Source: Pseudomonas libanensis
GTDB lineage: Bacteria; Pseudomonadota; Gammaproteobacteria; Pseudomonadales; Pseudomonadaceae
NCBI RefSeq assembly: GCF_001439685.1
Contig: NZ_JYLH01000008.1
Span: 62,001 to 126,000 of the forward strand
Length of the DNA: 64,000 bases
Direction of reading: 5' to 3'
Shown: positions 37,290 through 49,967 of the stretch, piece by piece
How the letters are laid out: each line of letters opens with the position of its first letter
How positions within the stretch are numbered: the stretch's first letter is position 1
Program-made: the position numbers and the translations under genes
The notes under the pieces: generated by a model
Database searches by the model: none
What the model saw: only the letters and a program-made list of their open reading frames with translations
What the model was told of the DNA's origin: nothing

Positions 37290-39113
37290 ATGATGGATGT
37301 GCGATCCCCTTTGGCCACTCTCGGCCTGTGCGCGGCGTTGCTGATGGCCAGCGGCTGCTCCCCCAAAGAAGAGCAGAAGCAAGCCACCCTCGAAGAGAAA
37401 ACCGCCCAATTCGAACAGTCCCTGGACGACATCCAGGATCCCAAGCTGCGCGACGCCATCGCCGACCTCGGCGGCTCGCTGCTGTTGCTGGAACGTGCGC
37501 GCCTCAAGCTTGCCAGCAAGCCCATCGAAGCCGAGTACGGCGAAGACAGCCTGGCCCTGCTCAAGCACTACCCTACCCCGCAGGCCCTGGTGGACACCTA
37601 TATCAACGGCCTGTTCGTGCTGCGCAAGACCTCCCATTCGGACTATCTGACGGATTTGCAGCCGGTCTTCCCTTTCAACTTCAACGCCCCCGACCAGTTC
37701 CCCTTCCCCCATGGCCTGGAATGGCAATCGGTCACCCTGAGCAACAATAAAGTCATTCCTTTCCAGCCGGAATGGTCGGAAACCGATCCTGGCATCCAAC
37801 TGAGCCCGAGCAGCTCCAACCTGACCAACCCCGACGACCTGACGGTCACGTATCCGTTTATCGAGGGCATCGAGACGGAAAACAAAAGCCAGCCACAGCC
37901 GGTAAGCCTCAAGGGCGCAGTCGAAGTGGTCACCCCGGGCAAAGTGCTGACTTTCGATCTGGCGAAAAAAGACGTCGGCCATAAACGCACCGAGGGCAAT
38001 ATCACCCTCAACCTGCTGGTGCTGGAAAAGAACTATGCCGAGATCGAACTGACCAACAGCGAATCCCTCGCCGCCGAACTGGGCGACGAGTCGCCGAACC
38101 CGCTGCTGGTGCAGGCACGGGACAGCACCGGACAATTTCTCACCCGTTCAGGCTCGATCAACGAGAGCGCCGCGCAAGTGGCGTTCTATGAGAAACAATT
38201 GGCTGAAATGCAGAAACAAAAGACCTGGTCCGACGCCTTCGAGAAACAGCTTACCGACGAGCAAAAAGCCTTTGAACACAAGCAGAGCAGCCATTACGCC
38301 AAGGTGTATTTCAATGGGCTGATCGACAATTTGCAGGTCAATGTGCTGGATTTTTCTACAGTTACGGTCACCCACAAAGACCTGAACCTGCCGGTGCTGC
38401 GCTTCGACAGAAACAACCTGCAGCAGACTGTGCAGCCTCTGCCGATGCCGGTGACGGTGTATGACGACGGCGCCGCCAGTTGGCTAAAAGATGCCTCGAT
38501 GAGCGAAGACCAGCTCAAAAGCAGCGTCACCATCAGCCAATCGACCGAAGATGCCAGTGCGGCGAAAATCGTGTTTGATCACCCCTATACGTTCAATGAT
38601 GACCTGGTCGGCGCCGAGCGTAACAACAGCGATGCGCCTATCACCTTCTTCACCGCCGACGACAAGGGCGAACGCGGCGAGCCTATCGAGTTACCGACCG
38701 AGGCGTTCGAGCTGAACGCCGCCAACGGCACGCTCACTTACGACCTCAACCTGTTCCCTGAGACTCCGGCGTTTGTAGTGGGGTCCGTACCGCTTTTCCT
38801 GGCCAATATTGAAAAAACCACGATTGACGTGGCCAAGCTGCCCAAGGGCCTGTCGCTCAAGGACAACGCACTGATCGTCGACCAGAAGGATTTCCCATCC
38901 GACAGCTGGCGCTTCTACGCCAAGGACACCAGCGGCAACTACCTCAAGGAGATCCTCAACGTCAGCCACCGTGCCGAGGAATACGGCACGGCGTTGTTTG
39001 ACGTGCATTACTTCTACGGCCAGCCGACTACGCTGGAAAGTTACCAGCGCACCGACCTCAGCACCGTGCAATACGGCTTTGAGGTCAAGCTGGACAAGCC
39101 TGAGAGCAAATAG
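37290..39113 (+). CDS. Large lipoprotein, hypothetical
   Basis: A 607-residue protein with a lipoprotein signal peptide (PLATLGLCAALLMASGC; lipobox ASGC). The N-terminal mature part is helical (KEEQKQATLEEKTAQFEQSLDDI), and the rest looks beta-rich. It is charged and lacks membrane segments, so it is a periplasm-facing or surface lipoprotein. The tandem ATG at 37290/37293 with AGGAAAA upstream is preferred over an ATG at 37266. I recognise no domain with known function. Neighbours give no clue. Confidence 0.8.
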   Translation: MMDVRSPLATLGLCAALLMASGCSPKEEQKQATLEEKTAQFEQSLDDIQDPKLRDAIADLGGSLLLLERARLKLASKPIEAEYGEDSLALLKHYPTPQALVDTYINGLFVLRKTSHSDYLTDLQPVFPFNFNAPDQFPFPHGLEWQSVTLSNNKVIPFQPEWSETDPGIQLSPSSSNLTNPDDLTVTYPFIEGIETENKSQPQPVSLKGAVEVVTPGKVLTFDLAKKDVGHKRTEGNITLNLLVLEKNYAEIELTNSESLAAELGDESPNPLLVQARDSTGQFLTRSGSINESAAQVAFYEKQLAEMQKQKTWSDAFEKQLTDEQKAFEHKQSSHYAKVYFNGLIDNLQVNVLDFSTVTVTHKDLNLPVLRFDRNNLQQTVQPLPMPVTVYDDGAASWLKDASMSEDQLKSSVTISQSTEDASAAKIVFDHPYTFNDDLVGAERNNSDAPITFFTADDKGERGEPIELPTEAFELNAANGTLTYDLNLFPETPAFVVGSVPLFLANIEKTTIDVAKLPKGLSLKDNALIVDQKDFPSDSWRFYAKDTSGNYLKEILNVSHRAEEYGTALFDVHYFYGQPTTLESYQRTDLSTVQYGFEVKLDKPESK

Positions 39114-39120
39114 CGCCTAG

Positions 39121-39438
39121 CTAAAGGGCCAGCCGCTCTTGACTGCCATTGAGTTGGCGCAGATGGGCTTGCAGGTGCAGGCACCAGATCTGCGGTTCGT
39201 CCATTTGCTCGTAGCCATGCAAGGTCAGGTTATCGACGATGGAACCCAGCATTGTTTCAGCCACCCAGGGCCCGTTAAACGGGCCCTCGGACTTGACGGT
39301 GGAAGGCTGCTCGCCCGACATTCCAGCGGCAAACAATAACGTCCACAGTCCGTTGTCCCCGGCGAGTGGGCGAATTGAGCATTCAATACGGGTGACCAGG
39401 CCCAGGCACTGGCGGGTAAGGCAAAGGTTGCGCGACAT
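39121..39438 (-). CDS. Hypothetical protein (105 residues)
   Basis: A small soluble protein starting MSRNLCLTRQCLGLVTRIECSIRPLAGDNGLWTLLFAAGMSG, without signal peptide or membrane helix. Codon use matches surrounding genes. The stop is only 7 bases from the lipoprotein gene stop, so the two converge closely. I do not recognise the family; similar short proteins occur in pseudomonads. Intergenic 39439-39662 shows only a short A/T-poor spacer with a possible hairpin (GACCAACGGGCGTTGGTC, 39567-39584). Confidence 0.7.
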   Translation of the reverse strand: MSRNLCLTRQCLGLVTRIECSIRPLAGDNGLWTLLFAAGMSGEQPSTVKSEGPFNGPWVAETMLGSIVDNLTLHGYEQMDEPQIWCLHLQAHLRQLNGSQERLAL

Positions 39439-39662
39439 GGCGGCGACCCTCGGTAGATCGGTGTTCAGCCCCAGCGCAAGGCGAGGCTGTCTCTATCCTG
39501 CGACTCCTGTGGATATCCCTGAATTGAGAATAGAAGAAAAACGCGCCAAACCAAGGTCGTAGGGACCAACGGGCGTTGGTCCCCGAGAATGGAGTCAATT
39601 TTGTGGCACGCTAAACGCTCCCCAAAACACCAGCTCCCACCTTAACCGAGTGATGACAGCAA

Positions 39663-42101
39663 TCAGGTTGGCTTGGCTTCTGCCAACGCCTGCTGCGCCA
39701 GCTCTTTTTCCGCCTCCTTCAAATCCTCCTCACTGATCATCTCGGCAATCGCCCGCAAACGCTCCACCACCCGCGCATTCACGGTGCCTTCCGGGAATTG
39801 CCCCTCCGCGTCCGGCTCGCCGGCATCCTCGCCCACCAGCAGGCTCAAGGCCTCATCCGCCTGGCGCACCGCATAGATATGGAATTGCCCCGCACGCACG
39901 GCCTGCAACACCTTCTCGTCGAGCATCAGCGTGGCAACGTTGGCCTGGGGGATGATCGCGCCTTGCTCACCGGTCAAGCCGCGGGCTTCACAAAGACGGA
40001 AGAAACCTTCGATTTTTTCGTTGACCCCGCCCACCGCCTGCACTTCGCCAAACTGGTTGATCGAGCCGGTGATGGCAAAGCACTGCTTGAGCGGCGTCTT
40101 CGACAAGGCCGAGATCAAGGTGCAGGCCTCGCCCAGGGAGGCACTGTCGCCATCCACATAACCGTAGGACTGCTCCAGGGCAATACTTGCAGAGATCGCC
40201 AGCGGGAATTCCTGGGCATAGCGGCTGCCCAGGTAACCGGTGAGGATCATCACGCCCTTGGAGTGAATCGGCTGGCCGAGGTTGACTTCGCGCTCGATGT
40301 CGACAATACCGCTGCCACCCGGGTACACGGTGGCGGAAATCCGCGCCGGTACGCCGAATGCCGAGTCGCCCACCTCCAGCACCGTCAGGCCGTTGCACTT
40401 GCCCACGGCAGCGCCGGCGGTGTCGATGAGGATGACGCCGGCGAGCATGTCGTCGAGAATCCGCGCCGACACGCGGCCGGTGCGCGTGGCCTTGGCCTTG
40501 AGGGCGCGCTCGATATGCCCGGCATCGGTCATCTCGTCGCCGGCCAGGTGGCGAATGAAGTCTGCCTCGCTGACCAACTGGAACAAATCGCCAATCCGCG
40601 CCGACAACCGGCCCTGATGTTCCGCCAGGCGGGCGCTGTAGGTCGCCAGGCGCGCCACCGCGTCCGAGGTCAGTGGCGCCATGCCTTCTTCCGAAGTGCG
40701 GGTCTTGAGCAACTGGGCGAACTGCTCCAGGCTTTCATCGACCATCGGGATGTCTTCGTCGAAGTCCACCAGTACGCGGAACATCTCCTGGAAGTCCGGG
40801 TCGGCGTCTTGCAATGCGTAGTACAACTGGCGCGAGCCGATGATGATCACCTTGACCTGCAACGGGATCATTTGCGGGTTGAGGGTTACGGTAGCCAGGC
40901 GGCCCAGCTCGCCCAGGGGCGATTCCATCTTGAGCTTGCGCGATTGCAGGGAACGCTTGAGCGCATCCCACACGAATGGCTCGCTGAGCATCTTCTCGGC
41001 TTCAAGAATCAGGAAACCGCCATTGGCGCGGTGCAAGGCGCCGGGACGCAGCTGGCGATAGGTGGTGTAGAGCGCGCCCTGGTCGGTGCTGTATTCGATG
41101 CGGCCAAACAGGTTGTCGTAGGTCGGGTGCGGTTCAAACACCACGGGCGCGCCACCGTTGAGCGGATGGCCCACCACCAGGCTCGGGCAGTACTGCTCTT
41201 CGAGCAGCTTGCGTGCCTGGGCATCGGTCTTGGCGTCATCCACCAATTGCTCGACCACGGTTTTGAGCAGGTACACCTGCATGGCTTGCAGGTAGCCGCA
41301 GACACCGGCGTTTTCTGCATATTTTTCCGACAACGGCGCCAGCAAAGGCTGCAGGGCCAAAGTGATGGTTTCTTCGTTGAACTGGCGCAGTTGGTTGTTG
41401 GACTCACGTTTCCACTGCGGCAGGCTGGCGAGTTCTTCGTTGAGACGCTCTTCCAGCTCGGAAATATCGGTGTGGAAGCGCTCGCGATCGGCTTCAGGCA
41501 GTTGCGAGAACTCGGCCTCGTCCAGCGCCTTGCCATCGAGCATCGGCGTAAAGGCGATATTGGAGCTGTCGCGGTACAGCGCCACGTCTTTTTCCAGGGC
41601 CAGGCGCTCGATCACGTCCAGCGCCTTGTCGTAGCGCTGGTTGAACGCCCGGTCGATGGCGCTTTTACGCTGTTGATAAGTCGGGTGTTCGAACACCGCC
41701 GGGAAGGTGGCGACCAGGTTATCGACCAGGCCGTTGATATCGGCGATAAACGCCGCGGCGCCGCCCCCTGGCAATTCCAGGGCGCGGGGCTCGCGCGGCT
41801 CATCGAAATTATTCACATAGACCCAATCGGCCGGGGTCTGCAGGCGCTTGCCTTCGGCTTTCAGGTAGCGTTTGACGAACGAAAAGCGACCGGTGCCCGG
41901 CTCGCCCATGACAAACACGTTGTAACCGGGGCGTGGCATGGCCACGCCGAACTGCAAGGCTTCAACCGCACGTTCCTGGCCAAGCACACCGCGAAAGGGC
42001 TCCAAATCATTGGTGGTCGAGAAGCTGAACTGTTCAGCGGAGAAAGGGCGAGTCAGCGCTTCGGGCGCTAGACGCAAGCTGGCAGCAACAGGATCAGGCA
42101 T
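39663..42101 (-). CDS. Lon-like ATP-dependent protease (LonB/AAA_32 family)
   Basis: An 812-residue AAA+ protease. The N-terminal LonB-type ATPase shows Walker A-like GEPGTGRFSF (about residue 67), and an unusually long insertion fills the middle. The C-terminal S16 peptidase domain (about 570-790) carries the catalytic Ser of GDSASLGEACTLISALS and the Lys about 43 residues later (GGVNEKIEGFF). Such proteins are separate from the housekeeping Lon and lack its N-domain. Probable role: cytosolic protein quality control. Transcribed alone. Confidence 0.93.
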   Translation of the reverse strand: MPDPVAASLRLAPEALTRPFSAEQFSFSTTNDLEPFRGVLGQERAVEALQFGVAMPRPGYNVFVMGEPGTGRFSFVKRYLKAEGKRLQTPADWVYVNNFDEPREPRALELPGGGAAAFIADINGLVDNLVATFPAVFEHPTYQQRKSAIDRAFNQRYDKALDVIERLALEKDVALYRDSSNIAFTPMLDGKALDEAEFSQLPEADRERFHTDISELEERLNEELASLPQWKRESNNQLRQFNEETITLALQPLLAPLSEKYAENAGVCGYLQAMQVYLLKTVVEQLVDDAKTDAQARKLLEEQYCPSLVVGHPLNGGAPVVFEPHPTYDNLFGRIEYSTDQGALYTTYRQLRPGALHRANGGFLILEAEKMLSEPFVWDALKRSLQSRKLKMESPLGELGRLATVTLNPQMIPLQVKVIIIGSRQLYYALQDADPDFQEMFRVLVDFDEDIPMVDESLEQFAQLLKTRTSEEGMAPLTSDAVARLATYSARLAEHQGRLSARIGDLFQLVSEADFIRHLAGDEMTDAGHIERALKAKATRTGRVSARILDDMLAGVILIDTAGAAVGKCNGLTVLEVGDSAFGVPARISATVYPGGSGIVDIEREVNLGQPIHSKGVMILTGYLGSRYAQEFPLAISASIALEQSYGYVDGDSASLGEACTLISALSKTPLKQCFAITGSINQFGEVQAVGGVNEKIEGFFRLCEARGLTGEQGAIIPQANVATLMLDEKVLQAVRAGQFHIYAVRQADEALSLLVGEDAGEPDAEGQFPEGTVNARVVERLRAIAEMISEEDLKEAEKELAQQALAEAKPT

Positions 42102-42366
42102 CGGGCTTCCTTACATCAGGCGGGGCAGATGGGCGCATTCTGGCTCCCGGTTGAGCGCTCTGGCAAGGCGCGCTTTCGGGAAAGCATAGCCACCACACGC
42201 GTCCTACAAAAAAATCACCAGAGATTGAATGTTTATAAAAAAACACGGAACCCCGGGAACGTGCCTAAACTCCAAATTGCGCGGGTTGGACTAATAACTG
42301 GCCCCTAGGGCACTGTGAAGCGCCTGAACCCTTGTCCATTGGTTTGCACACAAAGAGAACAAAGCT

Positions 42367-42855
42367 ATGAAACGGATCCTTCTTGGTACTCTCTTCACCG
42401 TCGTATCCCTCAATGCAATGGCAGAAGCACCAGGTGGCCCGAACTGCGGTTGGGGCAACATGTTGTTCGAAGGCCAGCGCGGCACTCCGGCCCACTTCCT
42501 GGCCTCCACCACCAACGGCACCTCGGGTAACGCCACATTCGGCATGACCTCTGGCACCAACGGTTGCAGCACCAACAGCGCTCTGACCTACGGCGGCAAG
42601 TCCTGGATTGCCATGAATGGCATGATGAACGAGCTGTCCGAAGACATGGCCAAAGGCAACGGCGAAGCACTGACCACCTACGCGGTGGTACTGGGTGTTG
42701 CCCCGGAAGATCGCGATCACTTCGCGGCCGTGACCCACGAGCACTTCCAGCAGATCTTCAGCAAGGCTGACGTGACCGCTGACGACGTGCACAACAACAC
42801 CATCGCAGTACTGAAAAGTGATGCCCGTCTGGCGAAATACGCAACCCAGGCTTAA
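42367..42855 (+). CDS. DUF3015 family periplasmic protein
   Basis: A 162-residue secreted protein: signal peptide MKRILLGTLFTVVSLNAMA, then GPNCGWGNMLFEGQRGTPAHFLASTTNGTSGNATFGMTSGTNGC, typical of DUF3015. Two cysteines in the first 40 mature residues could form a disulfide. The function is unknown. It is followed by a terminator hairpin at 42865-42897 (CCCGCGTC/GGCGCGGG then TTTTATTTTTT). The 265-base gap upstream shows no gene. Confidence 0.9.
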   Translation: MKRILLGTLFTVVSLNAMAEAPGGPNCGWGNMLFEGQRGTPAHFLASTTNGTSGNATFGMTSGTNGCSTNSALTYGGKSWIAMNGMMNELSEDMAKGNGEALTTYAVVLGVAPEDRDHFAAVTHEHFQQIFSKADVTADDVHNNTIAVLKSDARLAKYATQA

Positions 42856-42864
42856 GCTCGACCC

Positions 42865-42897
42865 GCCCGCGTCTTTCGAGGCGCGGGTTTTATTTTT
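42865..42897 (+). terminator. Intrinsic terminator after the DUF3015 gene
   Basis: GC-rich stem CCCGCGTC/GGCGCGGG (with a mispaired base) followed by a long T-rich run. Confidence 0.85.
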
Positions 42898-42947
42898 TCG
42901 ACCTGCCCCCCTTGGGTCTTTTTTTCAGTCCGACTTAAGTAGCCCCC

Positions 42948-44801
42948 ATGCTCAAACGCCTCGCTTGCCTGGCTCTCTTCGCCTGCGCCCCGCTGCATGC
43001 GGCCCCGCACCTCGACGATCAACGTTTGCAGCAACTGGCCAATGACCCGTTCTGGCTTTCGCTGGGGCATTACGAAGCCGGCAAGATCAGCGGCTGGCGC
43101 AGCTATGTCAGCGACAAGAAATTCTTCCTCGCCGCCGACGGTGCCCACCATCCGGACGCGGAACTCAGGGCCACCGTCGATGCGCTGTACGCCCCGGCCA
43201 GCCTGGGCGAAAAGCACGCCCAATGCGTTTACCCTGCACGTACCCGCTGGCTCAAGGATCAGTTGCACCTGACCGACCTGCCCGCCCTGGACTGCAAAGA
43301 GTTCACCCAATGGTTCAAGGACGTCGCCCCCCACAGCGCGGTGATGATCTTCCCTGCTGCCTACCTCAACAGCCCGTCGTCGATGTTCGGCCACACCCTG
43401 CTGCGTATCGACCAGGCCGACGTGCAAAGCAACAACACCGCGTTGCTCAGCTATGCGATCAACTTCGGCGCCTACATCGAAGGCTCCGACAACAGCATCC
43501 TCTACGCCTGGAAGGGCCTGATGGGCGGCTATCCCGGCCTGTTCGCGCTGGTGCCTTACCAGGAGAAACTCTCCGAATACCGTAGTCTCGAAAACCGCGA
43601 CCTGTGGGAATACCGCCTGAACCTCACCGAAGTCGAGACCAAGCGCATGGTCGAACACGTGTGGGAACTCAAGCAGATCCAGTTCGACTACTTCTTCTTC
43701 GATGAAAACTGCTCCTACCGCCTGCTGGAACTCTTGCAAGTGGCACGCCCCGGCCTGCGCCTGACCGAGCAATTTCCGCTCACAGCGATCCCTACCGACA
43801 CGGTCAAAGCCGTCAAGGAAGCGGGCCTGGTGGAGAAGATCGACTATCGGCCCTCCCGTGAGCGCGAACTGTTGGAACGCGCCAAGCCGTTGGATGGCGA
43901 TGAGCAACAGTGGGTATTGAAAATCAGCGATGACCAGAAACAATTGCAGGAGCCGGCCTTCAAGACCCTGCCCCGTGATCGCCAGGCCCTGATCATCGAC
44001 GCCGCCTACCGCCTGGGCCGCTATCGCGCCAACGGTCTGGAGCGCGACAGTGCACGCTCCCAGCGCAGCTTCGAGCTGCTGCGAGCGATCAACCAGAACC
44101 CTGCGCCCGACCTCAAGATCACGCCTCCAGGCTTGCCCGAGAACGGCCACCAATCGCGCACCTGGCAAGCCGGCATCGGCACCCGAGGCGACAAAGCCTT
44201 CGGCGAATACGGCCTGCGCATGGCCTATCACGACCTCAACGACAACGCCGAAGGCTTCCCCCTGGGCGCCCAGATCGAAATCCTGCAAATGAAACTGCGC
44301 CAGTACGAAGGTAACCACTGGCAACTGCAGCAACTGGACCTGGCCACCATCCGCTCCCTGACCCCGCGCAATGCGCTGCTGCAACCCTGGTCATGGCAAG
44401 TCACCGGCGGCCTGGAGCGCGTGCCGGGCAAGCACGACGACGAAACCCTGGTCGCCCATGTCAACGGCGGCGCGGGCGGCACCTGGCAGTTGAGCGACGA
44501 CATGCTCGGCTTTGCCCTCGGCACCGTGCGCGTAGAGCACAACAACGACTTCAGCGAAGCCATCTCCCCCGCCGCCGGTTTCAACACCGGCGTGTTGTGG
44601 AAGAACCCGCTGGGCAACCTGAGCCTGGAGGCCAAGGGTGACTTTTTCACCAATGGCGAAGTGCGGCGCAGCATCAGCCTCAACCAGCAGTGGGAACTGT
44701 CACGCAACCTGGGCCTGCGCCTGAGTGCCCAGCGTGAGTACAGCCATCTGTCCACACCGGTAAATGAAGTGATGCTTGAGCTGAAGTGGTACCACTACTG
44801 A
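42948..44801 (+). CDS. DUF4105 family envelope protein
   Basis: A 617-residue protein with a signal peptide (MLKRLACLALFACAPLHA). The DUF4105 core (about 120-330) includes FPAAYLNSPSSMFGHTLLRID, SYAINFGA and FDYFFFDENCSYRLLELL. The conserved His and Cys-rich segments suggest an enzyme-like site. The C-terminal third is beta-rich with alternating aromatic strands ending in LELKWYHY, compatible with an outer-membrane barrel. Probably outer membrane or periplasm; the activity is unknown. Confidence 0.88.
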   Translation: MLKRLACLALFACAPLHAAPHLDDQRLQQLANDPFWLSLGHYEAGKISGWRSYVSDKKFFLAADGAHHPDAELRATVDALYAPASLGEKHAQCVYPARTRWLKDQLHLTDLPALDCKEFTQWFKDVAPHSAVMIFPAAYLNSPSSMFGHTLLRIDQADVQSNNTALLSYAINFGAYIEGSDNSILYAWKGLMGGYPGLFALVPYQEKLSEYRSLENRDLWEYRLNLTEVETKRMVEHVWELKQIQFDYFFFDENCSYRLLELLQVARPGLRLTEQFPLTAIPTDTVKAVKEAGLVEKIDYRPSRERELLERAKPLDGDEQQWVLKISDDQKQLQEPAFKTLPRDRQALIIDAAYRLGRYRANGLERDSARSQRSFELLRAINQNPAPDLKITPPGLPENGHQSRTWQAGIGTRGDKAFGEYGLRMAYHDLNDNAEGFPLGAQIEILQMKLRQYEGNHWQLQQLDLATIRSLTPRNALLQPWSWQVTGGLERVPGKHDDETLVAHVNGGAGGTWQLSDDMLGFALGTVRVEHNNDFSEAISPAAGFNTGVLWKNPLGNLSLEAKGDFFTNGEVRRSISLNQQWELSRNLGLRLSAQREYSHLSTPVNEVMLELKWYHY

Positions 44802-44827
44802 TTCAAGCCTTACAACGTTCAAAATCC

Positions 44828-44910
44828 GGGAGCGGGCTTGCTCGCAAATGCGGTGCGTCAGACAAAAAATCAGTGACTGACAGTGCGCATTCGCGAGCAA
44901 GCCCGCTCCC
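44828..44910. repeat. REPIN (paired REP palindromes)
   Basis: Two inverted copies of GGGAGCGGGCTTGCTCGC (44828-44845 and complement 44893-44910) flank about 47 bases, the layout of REP doublets mobilised by RAYT transposases in pseudomonads. It lies between the DUF4105 and chorismate mutase genes. Confidence 0.88.
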
Positions 44911-44978
44911 ACATTTGGCCCGCGTATAGTCAGCCCTACCGCATCGCCCCCTCCCACCAAATCAGGAGCTCCACCAAC

Positions 44979-45284
44979 ATGGCCGTTGCCTGCACTACCC
45001 TTGAAGAAGTCCGCGAAAACATCGACCGCCTCGACCAACAGATCGTCATATTGCTGGCCGAACGCGGCCACTTCGTCTCCCAAGCTGCGCGCTTCAAAAA
45101 AGACACCGATGAGGTGAAGGCACCACAACGGGTTGAACAAGTAGTCGCAAAGGTGCGGGCGTTATCCGAAATAGTGGGCGCCAACCCGGAAGTCACTGAA
45201 CAGGTGTATCGCGCGATGATTGCTGCGTTTATCCAACAGGAATTGGCTGAACATACAGCGCTGGGGATGAACCACCCGTCATAA
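44979..45284 (+). CDS. Chorismate mutase, AroQ type
   Basis: A 101-residue all-helical protein with the AroQ pattern: RENIDRLDQQIVILLAERGHFVSQAARFKK, then APQRVEQVVAKVRALSE and YRAMIAAFIQQELAEH. It converts chorismate to prephenate; a PchB-like isochorismate-pyruvate lyase activity is possible. No signal peptide, so cytosolic. The ATG at 44979 follows AGGAG. It is far from the phz operon and not linked to it by context. Confidence 0.88.
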   Translation: MAVACTTLEEVRENIDRLDQQIVILLAERGHFVSQAARFKKDTDEVKAPQRVEQVVAKVRALSEIVGANPEVTEQVYRAMIAAFIQQELAEHTALGMNHPS

Positions 45285-45295
45285 CACCCTGTGAT

Positions 45296-45313
45296 GAGGG
45301 AGCTTGCTCCCTC
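45296..45313. repeat. Single REP-like palindrome
   Basis: GAGGGAGCTTGCTCCCTC, a perfect palindrome right behind the chorismate mutase gene. It is related in form to the other REP elements and may double as a transcript-end hairpin. Confidence 0.65.
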
Positions 45314-45421
45314 GCCACAGCGTGCCCCCTCCCACACATTTCTGACCGCCATTTCACACCGCCCCAACAAATCCCGTTCTAGACTCTCCTTATCAGCCGT
45401 TAACCGGCCAGGGAGTACGCC

Positions 45422-45778
45422 ATGTGGCGGTATGCAGTCATGCTGTGCGCTGCGGTGGGGTTGTCGGGTTGCCAGTCAACCCATCAGGAATTGCTGGCCA
45501 AAGGTTACCCACCCGCCTTCGCCGATGGCTTCGACGACGGTTGCAGCAGCGGTCGCCAGGCCGCTGGGGTGATTACCGGGGCATTTCGCAAGAATGTGCC
45601 GCGCTACCTCAAAGACCGGCAATACGCCGAAGGCTGGGAAGATGGGTTTCGTCAGTGCAAGGCCATGCGCGAGAGCCAGGAACTGCGCGATTACGAGGAA
45701 AACCGCAGGGACGACCGCGAACGCGATTGGCAGCAGGAAAAAGATCGTGACGCCGCCAAAGCCTATCGCTCACGCTGA
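45422..45778 (+). CDS. Small lipoprotein, hypothetical
   Basis: A 118-residue protein with a lipoprotein signal (MWRYAVMLCAAVGLSGCQS; lipobox LSGC). The mature core PAFADGFDDGCSSGRQAAG and YAEGWEDGFRQCKAM contains two GW/GF-D-GC repeats. The tail is very charged and probably a helix (ELRDYEENRRDDRERDWQQEKDRDAAK). The function is unknown. Confidence 0.85.
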   Translation: MWRYAVMLCAAVGLSGCQSTHQELLAKGYPPAFADGFDDGCSSGRQAAGVITGAFRKNVPRYLKDRQYAEGWEDGFRQCKAMRESQELRDYEENRRDDRERDWQQEKDRDAAKAYRSR

Positions 45779-45836
45779 TCGTTCTGGGAACGATCAAGCT
45801 GTGAGCTGGCCCAACCTCCATAGGAAGGAGAACGCC

Positions 45837-47767
<1,931 letters not shown>

Positions 47768-47855
47768 TTAAATGGTGCATTGGATATAAATAATCAGGAT
47801 TTTTGCCCCCTAACAGGGATTTCAACGCGAGATATGCACCAATAGTTAAACCGCT

Positions 47856-47937
47856 ATCGCAGGCAAGCCAGCTCCCACGTTGGACCGTGTCGTAGCAGAG
47901 GTACTCGATCTAATGTGGGAGCTGGCTTGCCTGCGAT
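47856..47937. repeat. REPIN (paired REP palindromes)
   Basis: Inverted 23-nt copies (ATCGCAGGCAAGCCAGCTCC... and its complement) separated by about 36 bases. It is the same REP family as at 53845 and 59365. Confidence 0.92.
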
Positions 47938-47970
47938 GAAGTCGCCTCGGTCCACCTGAATAGTGCCCAA

Positions 47971-48004
47971 AAAAAAAGCGGAGCCCGAAGGCTCCGCTTT
48001 TTTT
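47971..48004 (-). terminator. Intrinsic terminator of ettA
   Basis: Stem AGCGGAGCC/GGCTCCGCT with a short loop, flanked by an A-run and a T-run. On the minus strand it ends the ettA transcript; being symmetric it can work both ways. Confidence 0.92.
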
Positions 48005-48018
48005 CAAACCAACCCGAA

Positions 48019-49683
<1,665 letters not shown>

Positions 49684-49967
49684 GGTGAACCTAGCGTCAG
49701 TGACTGATGAATTAAGCGGGCGAAGCCCGTGCCAGGCCATGCGCCGCGCGGGCCGTTGACGGTGATCAATGCCTGCGTGGGGAAAAGCCTGAGTGTCTGG
49801 GGCTGGAACGCCCCCGCGTAACCGGCAAAGCTACCTGAATGCGCTGGGGCAGTCCAGCCAGGCAGGACTGGCACTTTGCCACAACTCAAGGCATGCTAGC
49901 CGCCCTCCGGGCGTCCGGCTTATAGTGCACGTCGCGCGCCAGTCCAGCCAAACCGCAGGATCACAGC

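Noticed and set aside
39798-42071. 757-codon plus-strand frame opposite the Lon-like protease
   Set aside because: Antisense shadow rich in His, Arg and Gly, no recognisable domain.
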